64,000 bases of DNA. Source: Rickettsiales bacterium (GTDB taxonomy: Bacteria > Pseudomonadota > Alphaproteobacteria > Rickettsiales > UBA998). Position numbers and translations under genes: made by a program. The notes under the pieces were generated by a model that ran no database searches, was not told the origin of the DNA, and worked only from the letters and a program-made list of their open reading frames with translations. Shown piece after piece: positions 18,122-26,600 of the stretch (positions are counted from its first letter, which is position 1; every line of letters starts with the position of its first letter). The DNA lies in NCBI GenBank assembly GCA_024304995.1, contig JAMWZD010000002.1, forward strand, positions 496,001 through 560,000. Direction: 5' to 3'.

Positions 18122-18175
18122 GGTGTTTGATGTAAAATAAACTACATCACATTAAGTTAATGGCGTGTAGCCTGA

Positions 18176-18195
18176 AACATCTTTAGTGAGATGTT
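18176..18195. repeat. Short perfect inverted repeat between erpA and the 110-residue protein
   Basis: AACATCT and AGATGTT are separated by six bases (7-bp stem). Outside it, ATCACATT (18146-18153) and AATGTGAT (18197-18204) form a second, wider inverted pair. There is no T run on either strand, so it is not a classic terminator; it could be an operator or an RNA processing hairpin. Confidence 0.35.
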
Positions 18196-18243
18196 GAATG
18201 TGATAATGGCGTTATACGATATCTGCGTTTCAAAAGCAATTAT

Positions 18244-18582
18244 TTACACAGCAAAGCTGTTGCCACAACCGCAAGACGCTGCCGCTTGTGGGTTTTTGAT
18301 TTCGAAGTAAGATGCTCCCAAATTTTCAACATAATCAATCATGGATTCTTTAATATATTCCAGCGATATCTCATCAATTACCACTTCTGCACCTTCATGC
18401 ATAAAGCTGCGATCATCCTCTGCTTTGGCGGTTGCATCAAAGTCAAACTTATATTGAAAGCCAGAGCAGCCACCACCTTCCACACTGATGCGAAGATACG
18501 CGCCCGCTGGCTCATCTTCCAGAAGATAGGAAATGCGCTTGGCGGCACTGTCTGAAATGAAGAAATCCTGCGATGTTGTCAT
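18244..18582 (-). CDS. erpA: A-type iron-sulfur cluster insertion protein (ErpA/HesB family)
   Basis: A 112-residue A-type carrier that delivers Fe-S clusters to target proteins. The three conserved Cys are present: one in EGGGCSGFQY (about residue 39) and two in SCGCGNSF near the C-terminus. The start is set at the ATG at 18582 because it gives the family length; a longer frame to 18864 would run into the divergent dgt gene. The erpA/dgt divergent pair is typical of alphaproteobacteria. Assignment to ErpA rather than IscA is by context only. Confidence 0.9.
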   Translation of the reverse strand: MTTSQDFFISDSAAKRISYLLEDEPAGAYLRISVEGGGCSGFQYKFDFDATAKAEDDRSFMHEGAEVVIDEISLEYIKESMIDYVENLGASYFEIKNPQAAASCGCGNSFAV

Positions 18583-18657
18583 AATAGATAATATAAGCGC
18601 ATGAGCGCATAGAAGCAAGAGATTGCAATGCGTAATAATTAAAACTAGACTAGGTTT

Positions 18658-19827
18658 ATGACAGAATCTTACCTCGCGCCATTCGCCGTACACCCGCAGC
18701 AGACCAAAGGAAGGCTGGTGGCGGAGCGTGAATGCAACACGCGCACTCCTTTTCAAAGAGACCGTGACCGCATTATACACAGCGCAGCATTTCGCAGACT
18801 GGAATATAAAACGCAGGTGTTTGTGAACCATGAAGGGGATCATTACCGCACGCGCCTGACGCATAGTTTAGAAGTAGCGCAGATAACGCGATCATTATGC
18901 CGTGCGCTGGGGTTAAATGAAGATTTGGGCGAGGCGGTGGCGCTGGCGCATGATCTGGGGCATCCGCCGTTTGGACATGCGGGTGAAGATGGTCTGAAAA
19001 TTGCCATGAAGGATTATGGTGGGTTTGACCATAATGCACAGGCACTGCATATTTTAACGCATCTGGAACAGCGTTATGCCGCATTTGACGGGTTGAATTT
19101 ATGCTGGGAAACGCTGGAAGGCGTGGTGAAACATAATGGTCCGCTGGAATATGATAATGCGCCACCACTGCCAGAAATTATTGCAAATTACAAACAGACG
19201 CAAAATCTGCGGTTGATGGATTATGCCAACGCAGAAGCGCAGGTGGCAGCACTGGCAGATGATATTGCCTATAATAATCATGACGTGGAAGATGGTGTGC
19301 GTGCAGGCATGTTCACGCTGGATGAATTGCGCGGGATTGAGTTATTTGCTTCAATCATCAACGAAGTGGACGCAGAATATATCGGTTTAAAAGGGCAGCG
19401 CCGCGTGCATGAGGTGCTGCGCCGCGCGATTAATCGTATGGTGACGGATGTGTATGAGCAGATATTACGTAATATTGAATTATATCAAATAAAAAACGTG
19501 AATGACATTCGCGCGTTGGGCAAGCCGCTAGTGCATTTTTCAGATGCGATGCAACAGCAGAATCTGGAGTTAAAAGCATTTTTGCGAACGCGCATGTATA
19601 AACACTGGCGCGTCAACCGCATGAGCAGCCGTGCCAAACGTGTGGTGCAGGAACTGCACGAATTTTTCCTGCATCAACCAGATTGCCTGCCTGAAGAATG
19701 GAACGCAGCTGCCTGCAACGCGGCATTGCCTGAACGCGCAAGGCACGTAACCAATTTCATTGCAGGAATGACCGATCGTTTTGCGCTTGCCGAACATCAA
19801 CGCATTTTCGATGTGTGGGATGCATAG
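18658..19827 (+). CDS. dgt: dGTP triphosphohydrolase-like HD protein
   Basis: A 389-residue HD-domain nucleotide phosphohydrolase of the dGTPase family. Metal ligands are seen at His69 (RTRLTHS) and His98-Asp99 (AHDLGHPPFGH), with a further Asp in ALADDIAYNNHDVED (about 198-212). N-terminal signatures RTPFQRDRDRIIHSAAFRRLEYKTQVF match the clade usually called deoxyguanosinetriphosphate triphosphohydrolase-like. It hydrolyses dNTPs to nucleosides and triphosphate and trims dNTP pools. Only a weak ribosome site is seen. It is divergent from erpA across 75 bases that must hold both promoters. Confidence 0.93.
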   Translation: MTESYLAPFAVHPQQTKGRLVAERECNTRTPFQRDRDRIIHSAAFRRLEYKTQVFVNHEGDHYRTRLTHSLEVAQITRSLCRALGLNEDLGEAVALAHDLGHPPFGHAGEDGLKIAMKDYGGFDHNAQALHILTHLEQRYAAFDGLNLCWETLEGVVKHNGPLEYDNAPPLPEIIANYKQTQNLRLMDYANAEAQVAALADDIAYNNHDVEDGVRAGMFTLDELRGIELFASIINEVDAEYIGLKGQRRVHEVLRRAINRMVTDVYEQILRNIELYQIKNVNDIRALGKPLVHFSDAMQQQNLELKAFLRTRMYKHWRVNRMSSRAKRVVQELHEFFLHQPDCLPEEWNAAACNAALPERARHVTNFIAGMTDRFALAEHQRIFDVWDA

Positions 19828-19956
19828 GCGTACTGTCATCTCAATGCGCCAGACCCGCAGAAAAAGCGCTAAAATGCCATAAAAATCCCATAAATGCTAT
19901 TGTCTGGATAATAGATAGGTTAGACTATAATTAAGTCTTACAATTAATTGAATCCT

Positions 19957-22245
19957 ATGTCTTTATCACTTACATCACAATTTGCTATGTCTGATTATTT
20001 TAAAAAGAGAACGTCACAATCCTTCGGGATAGGATTGTTGTTTCTATCGGTCTTTTTGATATTAGCACTGCTGACATATCACAGTGGTGACCCTTCGCTG
20101 AACCGTTCCGCAGGTGGCACAGTGCAGAATTTAATGGGGGTTGCGGGTGCTGTGACATCTGATCTGTTCCTGCAGCTATTCGGGCTTGGCACAATGGTGT
20201 TGATTGCCATGTGCATGGCTTGGGGATGGCGATTAATCAAAGATCATAGCGTGAATTATGTGGGTGTGCGCATTTGCGCGCTGATTTTGTCCTTAGTGGC
20301 GTTTTGCACGGCGTTGGCATTTATTCCTTCTCCAATGGCATGGCCTTATGGCAGCGGGCTGGGCGGTAGCATTGGGTTTATGGTGGCAAGCGCCTTGTTG
20401 CATCTTCTGCCCGCGTTGCTGATAGTGCCGCTTGCATTAATAACGGTAATTGTCAGCGCATTATACGGTCTTGGGCTTCGCCGTGAAGAATGGCAGATGA
20501 TTGGCAGCTGGTTTGTTGCCGCGTGGCGCATGTTCAAAACGGCTGTGTCTTACGTATATAATCTGTTTAAAAGTGATGCGATTGCGCTGGAGCAGGGGGC
20601 GCAAAGCTCCACAAGCTCAGACACAAAAGCTGTAGTGCGCAAGGTGCAAAATGATGTGAAAGCAACTGTTTCTCACGTAAGAAAGAAAACCGTCACCAAG
20701 ATGGAAGATAAAAACAAACAAAGCTCACTGGAGTTGCGCCACAAGCAGGGGGACTATGAATTGCCTGCTTATTCTTTGTTGACATCTGCGCCAAAAGTGA
20801 AAGGCTCCGCGGTGAATGAATCTGCGCTGACGCAAAATGCCACCATGTTAGAGTCTGTTCTGCATGACTTTGGTGTGAAAGGCGAGATTATCAATATTCA
20901 CCCTGGTCCTGTGGTCACGCTTTACGAGCTTGAGCCAGCAGCAGGTACAAAATCTTCCCGCGTGATTGGTCTGGCAGATGATATTGCACGCTCTATGAGC
21001 GCCATTTCTGCACGTATTTCAGTCATTCCTGGGCGTAATGCACTCGGCATTGAACTGCCAAACGCCAACCGTCAGACGGTGTATCTGCGTGAAATGCTGG
21101 AAAATGATGAATTTAGCAGCACCAAAATGGGGTTGCCAATGGCGCTGGGTAAAAATATTGGCGGTGAACCTGTGATGGTGGATCTGTCCAAAATGCCTCA
21201 CTTGCTGGTGGCGGGAACGACAGGTTCAGGGAAATCCGTGGCGATCAATACAATGATTACGTCATTGCTCTATCACCACACGCCAGACACGTGCAAATTC
21301 ATCATGATTGACCCGAAAATGCTGGAACTCTCCGTTTATGACGACATTCCGCATCTTTTAACTCCCGTAGTCACTGAACCTGGCAAAGCAATTGTTGCGC
21401 TGAAATGGGTGGTGAAAGAAATGGAAAATCGTTACCGTTTAATGGCATCGCTTGGCGTGCGTAACGTCAGCAATTATAATAAACGTGTGAAAGAGGCAAA
21501 GCGCACAGGCGAAAAACTGACGCGCGAAGTGCAGACAGGGTTTGACCCGGATACAGGCCGCCCGATCCACGAAAAGCAGGAGCTGGATATGACTCCATTA
21601 CCGTTCATCGTGGTGGTGGTGGATGAAATGGCAGATTTGATGCTTGTGGCAGGCAAGGACATTGAAGGCTCTATTCAGCGTCTGGCGCAGATGGCGCGTG
21701 CAGCGGGTATTCATATTATTATGGCAACGCAGCGTCCATCGGTGGATGTGATTACAGGGGTGATCAAAGCCAACTTCCCAACGCGTATTTCCTTCCAAGT
21801 GACCTCTAAAATTGACTCACGCACCATTCTGGGCGAGATGGGCGCGGAGCAACTGCTTGGGCAGGGTGATATGTTATATATGGCTGGCGGCGGGCGCGTC
21901 ACCCGTGTACATGGGCCGTTTGTGAGCGATAACGAAGTGGAAGATATTGTTGAGCATTTAAAGCGTCAGGGGCCGCCGCAATATATTGAAGAAGTCACGC
22001 AGGAAGAGGAAGACAATGCGTTTGACTTTGAGGAAGAAGAAAGCGAAGAGGACAAGCTGATCTATGATAAAGCTGTCGCCATCGTTGCGAGAGACCGTAA
22101 GGCATCGACCAGCTACATCCAGCGTTGCCTGAAAATAGGCTATAACCGCGCAGCCCGCGTGATTGAAAAGATGGAACGTGACGGCGTGGTGAGCGCAGCG
22201 AATCACGTAGGCAAACGCGAGGTGCTTGTGCCTGAGGGGCGGTAA
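19957..22245 (+). CDS. ftsK: DNA translocase FtsK
   Basis: About 762 residues. Four hydrophobic segments in the first 180 residues anchor it at the division septum, followed by a short linker rather than the long one of E. coli. The motor has Walker A (TTGSGKSVAIN, about 424-434), Walker B with VVVDEMADLM, and MATQRPSVDVITG. The C-terminal gamma winged helix (about 690-762, STSYIQRCLKIGYNRAARVIE) reads KOPS-type sequences. It moves DNA and activates XerCD at dif in chromosome segregation. Three starts are possible (TTG 19948, ATG 19957, ATG 19987), none with a good ribosome site. TATAAT at 19926-19931 is a candidate -10. Confidence 0.96.
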   Translation: MSLSLTSQFAMSDYFKKRTSQSFGIGLLFLSVFLILALLTYHSGDPSLNRSAGGTVQNLMGVAGAVTSDLFLQLFGLGTMVLIAMCMAWGWRLIKDHSVNYVGVRICALILSLVAFCTALAFIPSPMAWPYGSGLGGSIGFMVASALLHLLPALLIVPLALITVIVSALYGLGLRREEWQMIGSWFVAAWRMFKTAVSYVYNLFKSDAIALEQGAQSSTSSDTKAVVRKVQNDVKATVSHVRKKTVTKMEDKNKQSSLELRHKQGDYELPAYSLLTSAPKVKGSAVNESALTQNATMLESVLHDFGVKGEIINIHPGPVVTLYELEPAAGTKSSRVIGLADDIARSMSAISARISVIPGRNALGIELPNANRQTVYLREMLENDEFSSTKMGLPMALGKNIGGEPVMVDLSKMPHLLVAGTTGSGKSVAINTMITSLLYHHTPDTCKFIMIDPKMLELSVYDDIPHLLTPVVTEPGKAIVALKWVVKEMENRYRLMASLGVRNVSNYNKRVKEAKRTGEKLTREVQTGFDPDTGRPIHEKQELDMTPLPFIVVVVDEMADLMLVAGKDIEGSIQRLAQMARAAGIHIIMATQRPSVDVITGVIKANFPTRISFQVTSKIDSRTILGEMGAEQLLGQGDMLYMAGGGRVTRVHGPFVSDNEVEDIVEHLKRQGPPQYIEEVTQEEEDNAFDFEEEESEEDKLIYDKAVAIVARDRKASTSYIQRCLKIGYNRAARVIEKMERDGVVSAANHVGKREVLVPEGR

Positions 22246-22250
22246 TGCAG

Positions 22251-22282
22251 CAAAAAAAACACGCTAATTTATTAGCGTGTTT
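22251..22282. terminator. Bidirectional terminator between ftsK and the 189-residue membrane protein
   Basis: A 12-bp perfect stem (22257-22268 with 22271-22282, core ACACGCTAAT) with a 2-base loop. On the minus strand it is followed by eight T; on the plus strand the T run is short (TTTGTT), so it is stronger for the minus-strand gene. Confidence 0.85.
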
Positions 22283-22297
22283 GTTATATTGATAGAA

Positions 22298-22867
22298 TTA
22301 ACTATCAGATACTCTTTGCGCGTTATACAAAATTGTATCAATTCTGTAACGCATATTACTAACAACATATCCCATTACTATGCCATTTACTAAATATAGC
22401 AAACCATAGAATATCAGCAAATATCTCTTAAACTCGCTGTTAGCTGCAAGTGTAAAAAGATCCTGCTGAAAAGTGATGGCTGGAGCTATTATCACAGGCA
22501 CGAATTCTCCATACAGAAATGTTACTATCGCAAATATTACGGCGCAAATAATAGTATATTTTGCAATGTAAAAAATGAGCCATTTAGGGGCAGTATTTTT
22601 TAATTGTTTAATACGATATTCTATTACTCCGATGATAGATCCAAAAATCAAACTATTGATAATTAAAGCAGTTGACGCCATTATTAAAGCGTACTTTAAC
22701 CCATTTTCATATATCTGTTCTTCAGTTTGAATTCCAAAGACGATTATGCAAATAGTTGCACCAATAAGCGAACCCATCATAGATGCAATAAATACTGTTA
22801 TGATACCATATATAAAATTGCGTAAACGATAAGCCCATTTTGCTGGATGAGAGTTTTGTTGTTTCAT
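22298..22867 (-). CDS. Hypothetical four-helix membrane protein
   Basis: A 189-residue protein that I do not recognise. Hydrophobic segments are at about 18-42, 60-82, 97-120 and 148-170, with a polar C-terminal tail (RYRIDTILYNAQRVSDS). The ATG at 22867 is preferred over a TTG at 22891; neither has a clear ribosome site. It is AT-rich compared with ftsK and lpxC on either side. It ends at a strong terminator and is probably monocistronic. Confidence 0.65.
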   Translation of the reverse strand: MKQQNSHPAKWAYRLRNFIYGIITVFIASMMGSLIGATICIIVFGIQTEEQIYENGLKYALIMASTALIINSLIFGSIIGVIEYRIKQLKNTAPKWLIFYIAKYTIICAVIFAIVTFLYGEFVPVIIAPAITFQQDLFTLAANSEFKRYLLIFYGLLYLVNGIVMGYVVSNMRYRIDTILYNAQRVSDS

Positions 22868-23001
22868 GAACTTTAAAAGAATAAAAAGCAAGTCTTTAGC
22901 TTTACTAAACCAAAAATTGTGAAAATAGGGACATGCATAGCATGTGAAAACAAAAGACTTAAATATTATACATAATAGTTGATATTATGCCAGAATTATC
23001 T

Positions 23002-23019
23002 CTGTAACATTCCGTAACA
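23002..23019 (+). promoter_or_regulatory. Direct repeat resembling a Pho box upstream of lpxC
   Basis: CTGTAAC (23002-23008) and CCGTAAC (23013-23019) are spaced 11 bases start to start, as in a PhoB box (CTGTCAT-N4-CTGTCAT). Each half-site deviates from consensus. It lies just upstream of the candidate -35. Confidence 0.3.
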
Positions 23020-23028
23020 AAACGTGCG

Positions 23029-23057
23029 TTGCGTGGCGTAAGCGAATTTCATACTCT
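23029..23057 (+). promoter_or_regulatory. Candidate promoter for lpxC
   Basis: TTGCGT (23029-23034), a 17-base spacer and TACTCT (23052-23057). A ribosome site TAGGAG lies near 23075-23080, before the ATG at 23089. Confidence 0.45.
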
Positions 23058-23088
23058 ATCATCAGGTTAATAAGATTAGGAGTTTTCT

Positions 23089-24015
23089 ATGCAACATACG
23101 TTAGCACAAGCAATTGACTGTGATGGAATCAGCTTACATAAAGGTGAGCATGTTCGGATGACGCTAAAGCCAGCGCCTGAAAATCACGGCATTGTTTTTA
23201 AACGTACGGATGTGGCAGAAAAGGAAGCGCTCATTGAAGCGAACTACAAAAATGTGACTGACACGCGCCTTTGCACTGTGCTGGAAAATGCGCACGGGCA
23301 TGTGGTCTCCACCGTGGAACATTTGATGGCAGCGCTCTGGGGCTGTGGCATTGACAATGCCCTGATTGAAATTGATGGTGCAGAAGTGCCGATTATGGAT
23401 GGCAGCTCAGAGCCGTTCGTTTTCCTGATTGATTGTGTGGGCAAGAAAGAACAGCTTGCACCGCGCCGCAAGATCGTTATTGACACGCCGATGATGGTGG
23501 AAGATGGGGATTCGTGCCTGTTGCTGATGCCGAACGCCAAAGGCTTCGCTATGGATGTGTCTATTAACTTTGATCATGATGCCATTGGCTCGCAATCTGC
23601 CAAATTTGACTCTAACGTGATGACGTTCAGACAAATCCTCTCCCGCGCCCGCACGTTCGGTTTCCTGAAAGATGTTGAAATGATGCAGAAAATGGGGCTT
23701 GCAAAAGGTGGTTCATTGAACAATGCCGTTGTGATTGATGAAAACGGCGTGATGAATGACGACGGATACCGTTATGATGATGAATGTGTACGCCACAAAA
23801 TGCTGGATTGCATTGGGGATTATTACCTTGCAGGACATTTCATTCAGGGCAAAGTGCGTGCCTCCCGCCCTGGTCATGCCATTAATAATAAACTCATGAA
23901 AACGCTGTTTGCCAATCCTGATAAATGGCATTATTCGGAAGATGCAGATGTAGCGATTCCAGCTTACATCGCATCCGCTGCCAAAGCGCAGCAACAGGTG
24001 GCAGCGGGGCTATAA
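23089..24015 (+). CDS. lpxC: UDP-3-O-acyl-N-acetylglucosamine deacetylase
   Basis: A 308-residue zinc amidase that carries out the committed step of lipid A synthesis. Zinc ligands His78 (STVEHLMAAL), His236 and Asp240 (RHKMLDCIGD) and the catalytic-side Glu77 and His263 (PGHAINNKL) are all in place. Length matches the family. It stands alone with its own promoter here, away from the mur/fts cluster. A strong terminator inside the convergent ATP12 gene ends it. Confidence 0.98.
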   Translation: MQHTLAQAIDCDGISLHKGEHVRMTLKPAPENHGIVFKRTDVAEKEALIEANYKNVTDTRLCTVLENAHGHVVSTVEHLMAALWGCGIDNALIEIDGAEVPIMDGSSEPFVFLIDCVGKKEQLAPRRKIVIDTPMMVEDGDSCLLLMPNAKGFAMDVSINFDHDAIGSQSAKFDSNVMTFRQILSRARTFGFLKDVEMMQKMGLAKGGSLNNAVVIDENGVMNDDGYRYDDECVRHKMLDCIGDYYLAGHFIQGKVRASRPGHAINNKLMKTLFANPDKWHYSEDADVAIPAYIASAAKAQQQVAAGL

Positions 24016-24019
24016 GCGG

Positions 24020-24718
24020 CTATTTCACCCAGTTATAAAACTGAGAAACGGTTCTGGTGAATTCCAGAGCCGTTTTTCTTTTGTGGGTGGCCTCTGCGTC
24101 TTCACCCCATTGCTTCGCCTGTGCGTCATGTTCCAGCCACGCCACCTGCATAGCATCATCTGCATCCAGCTTTCCTTCAAGCAATGCTAATGCAACAATG
24201 AAAGACTTTAACGTATCAGTGACGAGGAACAGAGACAGAATAGCGATGTCAGATTGTTGTGTCAGCCGGTGTTTTATTGTTTTTAATGATGCTTCGGGCT
24301 GATCAAGCGGCATAATATTATGAGTAACATGCAACGCAATATCAAAATAAGACTCTGCCCAGTTGATCCAGCGGCTCCATAGCAGCATCTGTTCTTCCGC
24401 CAGTGCAGACCCCTCATCTGCATGGTAAAATAGCGTATCACCTGAGGCATATTCATTGAGTGTTGTAAGCAGGTGAGCGCGCGTTTCATTCTGCATCAGC
24501 AGCAAGCTGAACAGTATTCTGGTGTAAGGCATGGAGTCCATAGTGATAACGTCACGCTGCGCTTCCCATTCCCCTTTAATGGAGCGCATTAATGGTTCGG
24601 AAGAATGTTGCAGGATGATATCAGCATTTTTCACGGGGCGTCCGTCAAGCTGCAACTGAAACAGATTTGCTTCCTGATGCAACGTTACATGAGTGTAAAA
24701 CCGTTTAGCTTTATCCAT
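24020..24718 (-). CDS. ATP12-type F1-ATPase assembly chaperone
   Basis: A 232-residue protein of the ATP12 family, which in mitochondria and alphaproteobacteria binds the F1 alpha subunit during ATP synthase assembly. Recognisable parts are the N-terminal RFYTHVTLHQEANLFQLQLDGRPVK, the WEAQRDVITMDSMPYTRI segment at about 51-68 and the C-terminal domain with LLWSRWINWAESYFD. It follows the RluC-type gene with a 1-base gap, so it is the last gene of a crcB-rluC-ATP12 operon. Confidence 0.9.
   Translation of the reverse strand: MDKAKRFYTHVTLHQEANLFQLQLDGRPVKNADIILQHSSEPLMRSIKGEWEAQRDVITMDSMPYTRILFSLLLMQNETRAHLLTTLNEYASGDTLFYHADEGSALAEEQMLLWSRWINWAESYFDIALHVTHNIMPLDQPEASLKTIKHRLTQQSDIAILSLFLVTDTLKSFIVALALLEGKLDADDAMQVAWLEHDAQAKQWGEDAEATHKRKTALEFTRTVSQFYNWVK
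24046..24082 (+). terminator. Terminator for lpxC located inside the ATP12 coding region
   Basis: A 12-bp stem (24046-24057 with 24064-24075, one G-T pair) with a 6-base loop is followed by TTTTTCTTTT. It overlaps the last codons of the convergent gene. Confidence 0.8.
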
Positions 24719-24719
24719 C

Positions 24720-25682
24720 TTATTTCATCTCCAGTAATGACACTCCATTATCCTTGCTTGAGAATTTCAGCTTGTGCCAGCTTTCCAGCATGTGAGGAGG
24801 GAGGTCTGCCGTAGCGCGGCAATGTTTCACCTGCGGCAGATGCAAATACCGTGCATGAAGATGAAGCTGCTTTGCCAGCCCTTTTGCCGCATCTGGATAT
24901 GCGGCGCGTCCACCATATTTACCGTCACCTATAATAGGGTGACCAATGGCATTCATATGCACGCGAAGCTGATGTGTGCGCCCCGTGATGGGCAGCAACT
25001 CGACCCAGCAGAGATGATGTTCAAAAGACTCAATGACGCGGTAATAAGTGAGCGCATCCTTGCCGTCCTCATCTGGCTGGACGGACATTTTCTCCACTGA
25101 ATCTGCCAACTGTTTGCCCAGAGGCAAATTCACTTCGCCGATAGGGTCATCTGGAACGCCCGCGATGAGCGCCCAGTAAATCTTCTTGCTGTTGCGCGCG
25201 CGGAATTGTTCAGTAAGTTCAGCAGCACTTGTGCGAGATGTGCCCAGCAGCAACACGCCGCTAGTGTCTCTATCTAACCGATGCACCAGCTTTGGTGTTT
25301 CCTCACCCTCCTGCACCAGAGCGGGCAGGCGGGTATCAACACAATCTCTGATGTTGGTGCCGCCCTGAACGGCAAGCCCTGCGGGTTTATTGAGAATAAT
25401 AAAATCCTTTGAGCGTTTAATTACCCAGCTGCGTGTTTCATCTTTTTTGTGTTGTGAGAGGCGCGGCGGTTCACTTGTCTGTCTTTCTTCAAAGTCAGTA
25501 TATATGGTAATGGATTGCCCCGTTTGCAAAATAGTGTCTGGTCTGGCGCGTTTGCCATCCACCTTAATGTCTTTTTTGCGAAATAATTTTTGAAGCACGC
25601 CATAAGGCAGTGGCGTGTTTTTCTTGCACCAGCGATCCAGCTTCATGCCTGAATCAGCTCCGCTAACAAAAAATTCTTTCAT
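24720..25682 (-). CDS. rluC: RluA-family pseudouridine synthase (RluC-like)
   Basis: A 320-residue enzyme that isomerises uridines in large-subunit rRNA. An N-terminal S4-like RNA-binding domain (about 13-60) precedes the catalytic domain with the active-site Asp137 in HRLDRDTSG and the GRTHQLRVHMNAIGHPIIGD motif. The ATG at 25682 overlaps the crcB stop (ATGA) and gives the right N-terminus; a longer frame to 25772 runs into crcB. RluC is the most likely specificity, but RluD-like activity cannot be excluded. Confidence 0.88.
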   Translation of the reverse strand: MKEFFVSGADSGMKLDRWCKKNTPLPYGVLQKLFRKKDIKVDGKRARPDTILQTGQSITIYTDFEERQTSEPPRLSQHKKDETRSWVIKRSKDFIILNKPAGLAVQGGTNIRDCVDTRLPALVQEGEETPKLVHRLDRDTSGVLLLGTSRTSAAELTEQFRARNSKKIYWALIAGVPDDPIGEVNLPLGKQLADSVEKMSVQPDEDGKDALTYYRVIESFEHHLCWVELLPITGRTHQLRVHMNAIGHPIIGDGKYGGRAAYPDAAKGLAKQLHLHARYLHLPQVKHCRATADLPPHMLESWHKLKFSSKDNGVSLLEMK

Positions 25683-26059
25683 AATAATATTTTCCCTGAT
25701 GCCATACCTGCGATGACGGCTAGTAATGAAATGAGCAGTGAGACCATAACATAAGATAATGCCTGTCCCCATTGCCCTTGTTGAATATAGAATATTGTGT
25801 CCAGCGAGAAAGTGGAAAAAGTGGTAAAACTTCCCAATACACCAATAATAATAAAATACTTCACCGTCTCTGAAGAGCTATCCTGCCAAAGCATGAACAT
25901 GACACCAATCAGGAATGACCCGATAATATTCACGGCTGCTGTGGCGTAAGCATGATAGCTTAATTCCAGCATTTGCTTTGCAGACTCAACCATTATAAAG
26001 CGAAGCATTGCCCCCAAAGCCCCACCAAGCGCTACATATATGAGATGATAAGATGCCAT
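25679..26059 (-). CDS. crcB: Fluoride ion channel CrcB/Fluc
   Basis: A 126-residue four-helix membrane protein that works as an antiparallel dimer to export fluoride. Signatures: GGALGAMLR near residue 12, an Asn in the second helix (AAVNIIGSFLIG), and the GSFTTFSTFS pore motif at about 75-84. The ATG at 26059 is preferred; the longer frame uses a TTG inside the upstream terminator stem. No fluoride riboswitch is visible in the short upstream gap. It is the first gene of a three-gene operon. Confidence 0.93.
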   Translation of the reverse strand: MASYHLIYVALGGALGAMLRFIMVESAKQMLELSYHAYATAAVNIIGSFLIGVMFMLWQDSSSETVKYFIIIGVLGSFTTFSTFSLDTIFYIQQGQWGQALSYVMVSLLISLLAVIAGMASGKILL

Positions 26060-26070
26060 AGTGAATATAA

Positions 26071-26107
26071 ACAAAAATGGCAGTGTTTAATTTTAAACAC
26101 TGCCATT
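26071..26107 (-). terminator. Terminator of the alpha ribosomal operon, before crcB
   Basis: A 14-bp perfect stem (26076-26089 with 26094-26107) is followed on the minus strand by TTTTTGT. It lies between rplQ and crcB. Confidence 0.85.
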
Positions 26108-26128
26108 ATGATTTAGTGGAGAGCAACC

Positions 26129-26563
26129 TTATGCTGCAACTTCTTCAGACTCATATTCTTCGTCATTTACTTCAACAGGGCCTGAATCCTTGCCGCGAGC
26201 TTCAACATCACGATCGACAAATTCAATGATTGCCATTGGCGCGTTATCACCATAACGGAAACCAGCTTTCAGAACACGGATATATCCGCCCTGACGTTCC
26301 TTATAACGCTCTGCGAATGTATCAAACAACTTTGCCGTGATGGTTTTATCTTTCAATACAGACAGCGCCTGACGACGTGAATGAAGATCACCGCGTTTTC
26401 CGAGTGTTACTAATTTTTCAGTAAAAGGCTTTAACTCTTTCGCTTTTGGCAAAGTAGTCAGAATCTGCTCATGCTTCACAAGCGCATGTGCCATGTTGTT
26501 CAACATTGCCTTGCGGTGTGATGATGTTCTGTTTAACTTACGTCCTTTCATTCCGTGACGCAT
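26129..26563 (-). CDS. rplQ: 50S ribosomal protein L17
   Basis: A 144-residue protein. The N-terminus ([21 protein letters not shown]) and the [17 protein letters not shown] region match L17, which lies near the exit tunnel of the 50S subunit. An acidic C-terminal extension (from about 128, [16 protein letters not shown]) makes it longer than the E. coli protein, a common feature of alphaproteobacterial L17. It is the last gene of the rpsM-rpsK-rpoA-rplQ operon, 37 bases after rpoA. Confidence 0.98.
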   Translation of the reverse strand: MRHGMKGRKLNRTSSHRKAMLNNMAHALVKHEQILTTLPKAKELKPFTEKLVTLGKRGDLHSRRQALSVLKDKTITAKLFDTFAERYKERQGGYIRVLKAGFRYGDNAPMAIIEFVDRDVEARGKDSGPVEVNDEEYESEEVAA

Positions 26564-26600
26564 AATACTCTCCTGTTAATCCGTAATGTTGGTTAGTCGT

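Noticed and set aside
18583-18864. Extension of the erpA frame to 206 residues
   Set aside because: It would overlap the first third of dgt on the opposite strand, and the shorter start at 18582 gives the exact family length.
19921-19956. A CtrA binding site (TTAA-N7-TTAA) before ftsK
   Set aside because: Two TTAA blocks are present but nine bases apart, so the spacing does not fit.
26060-26128. A fluoride riboswitch before crcB
   Set aside because: The gap is filled by a simple terminator hairpin and has no pseudoknot-like core.
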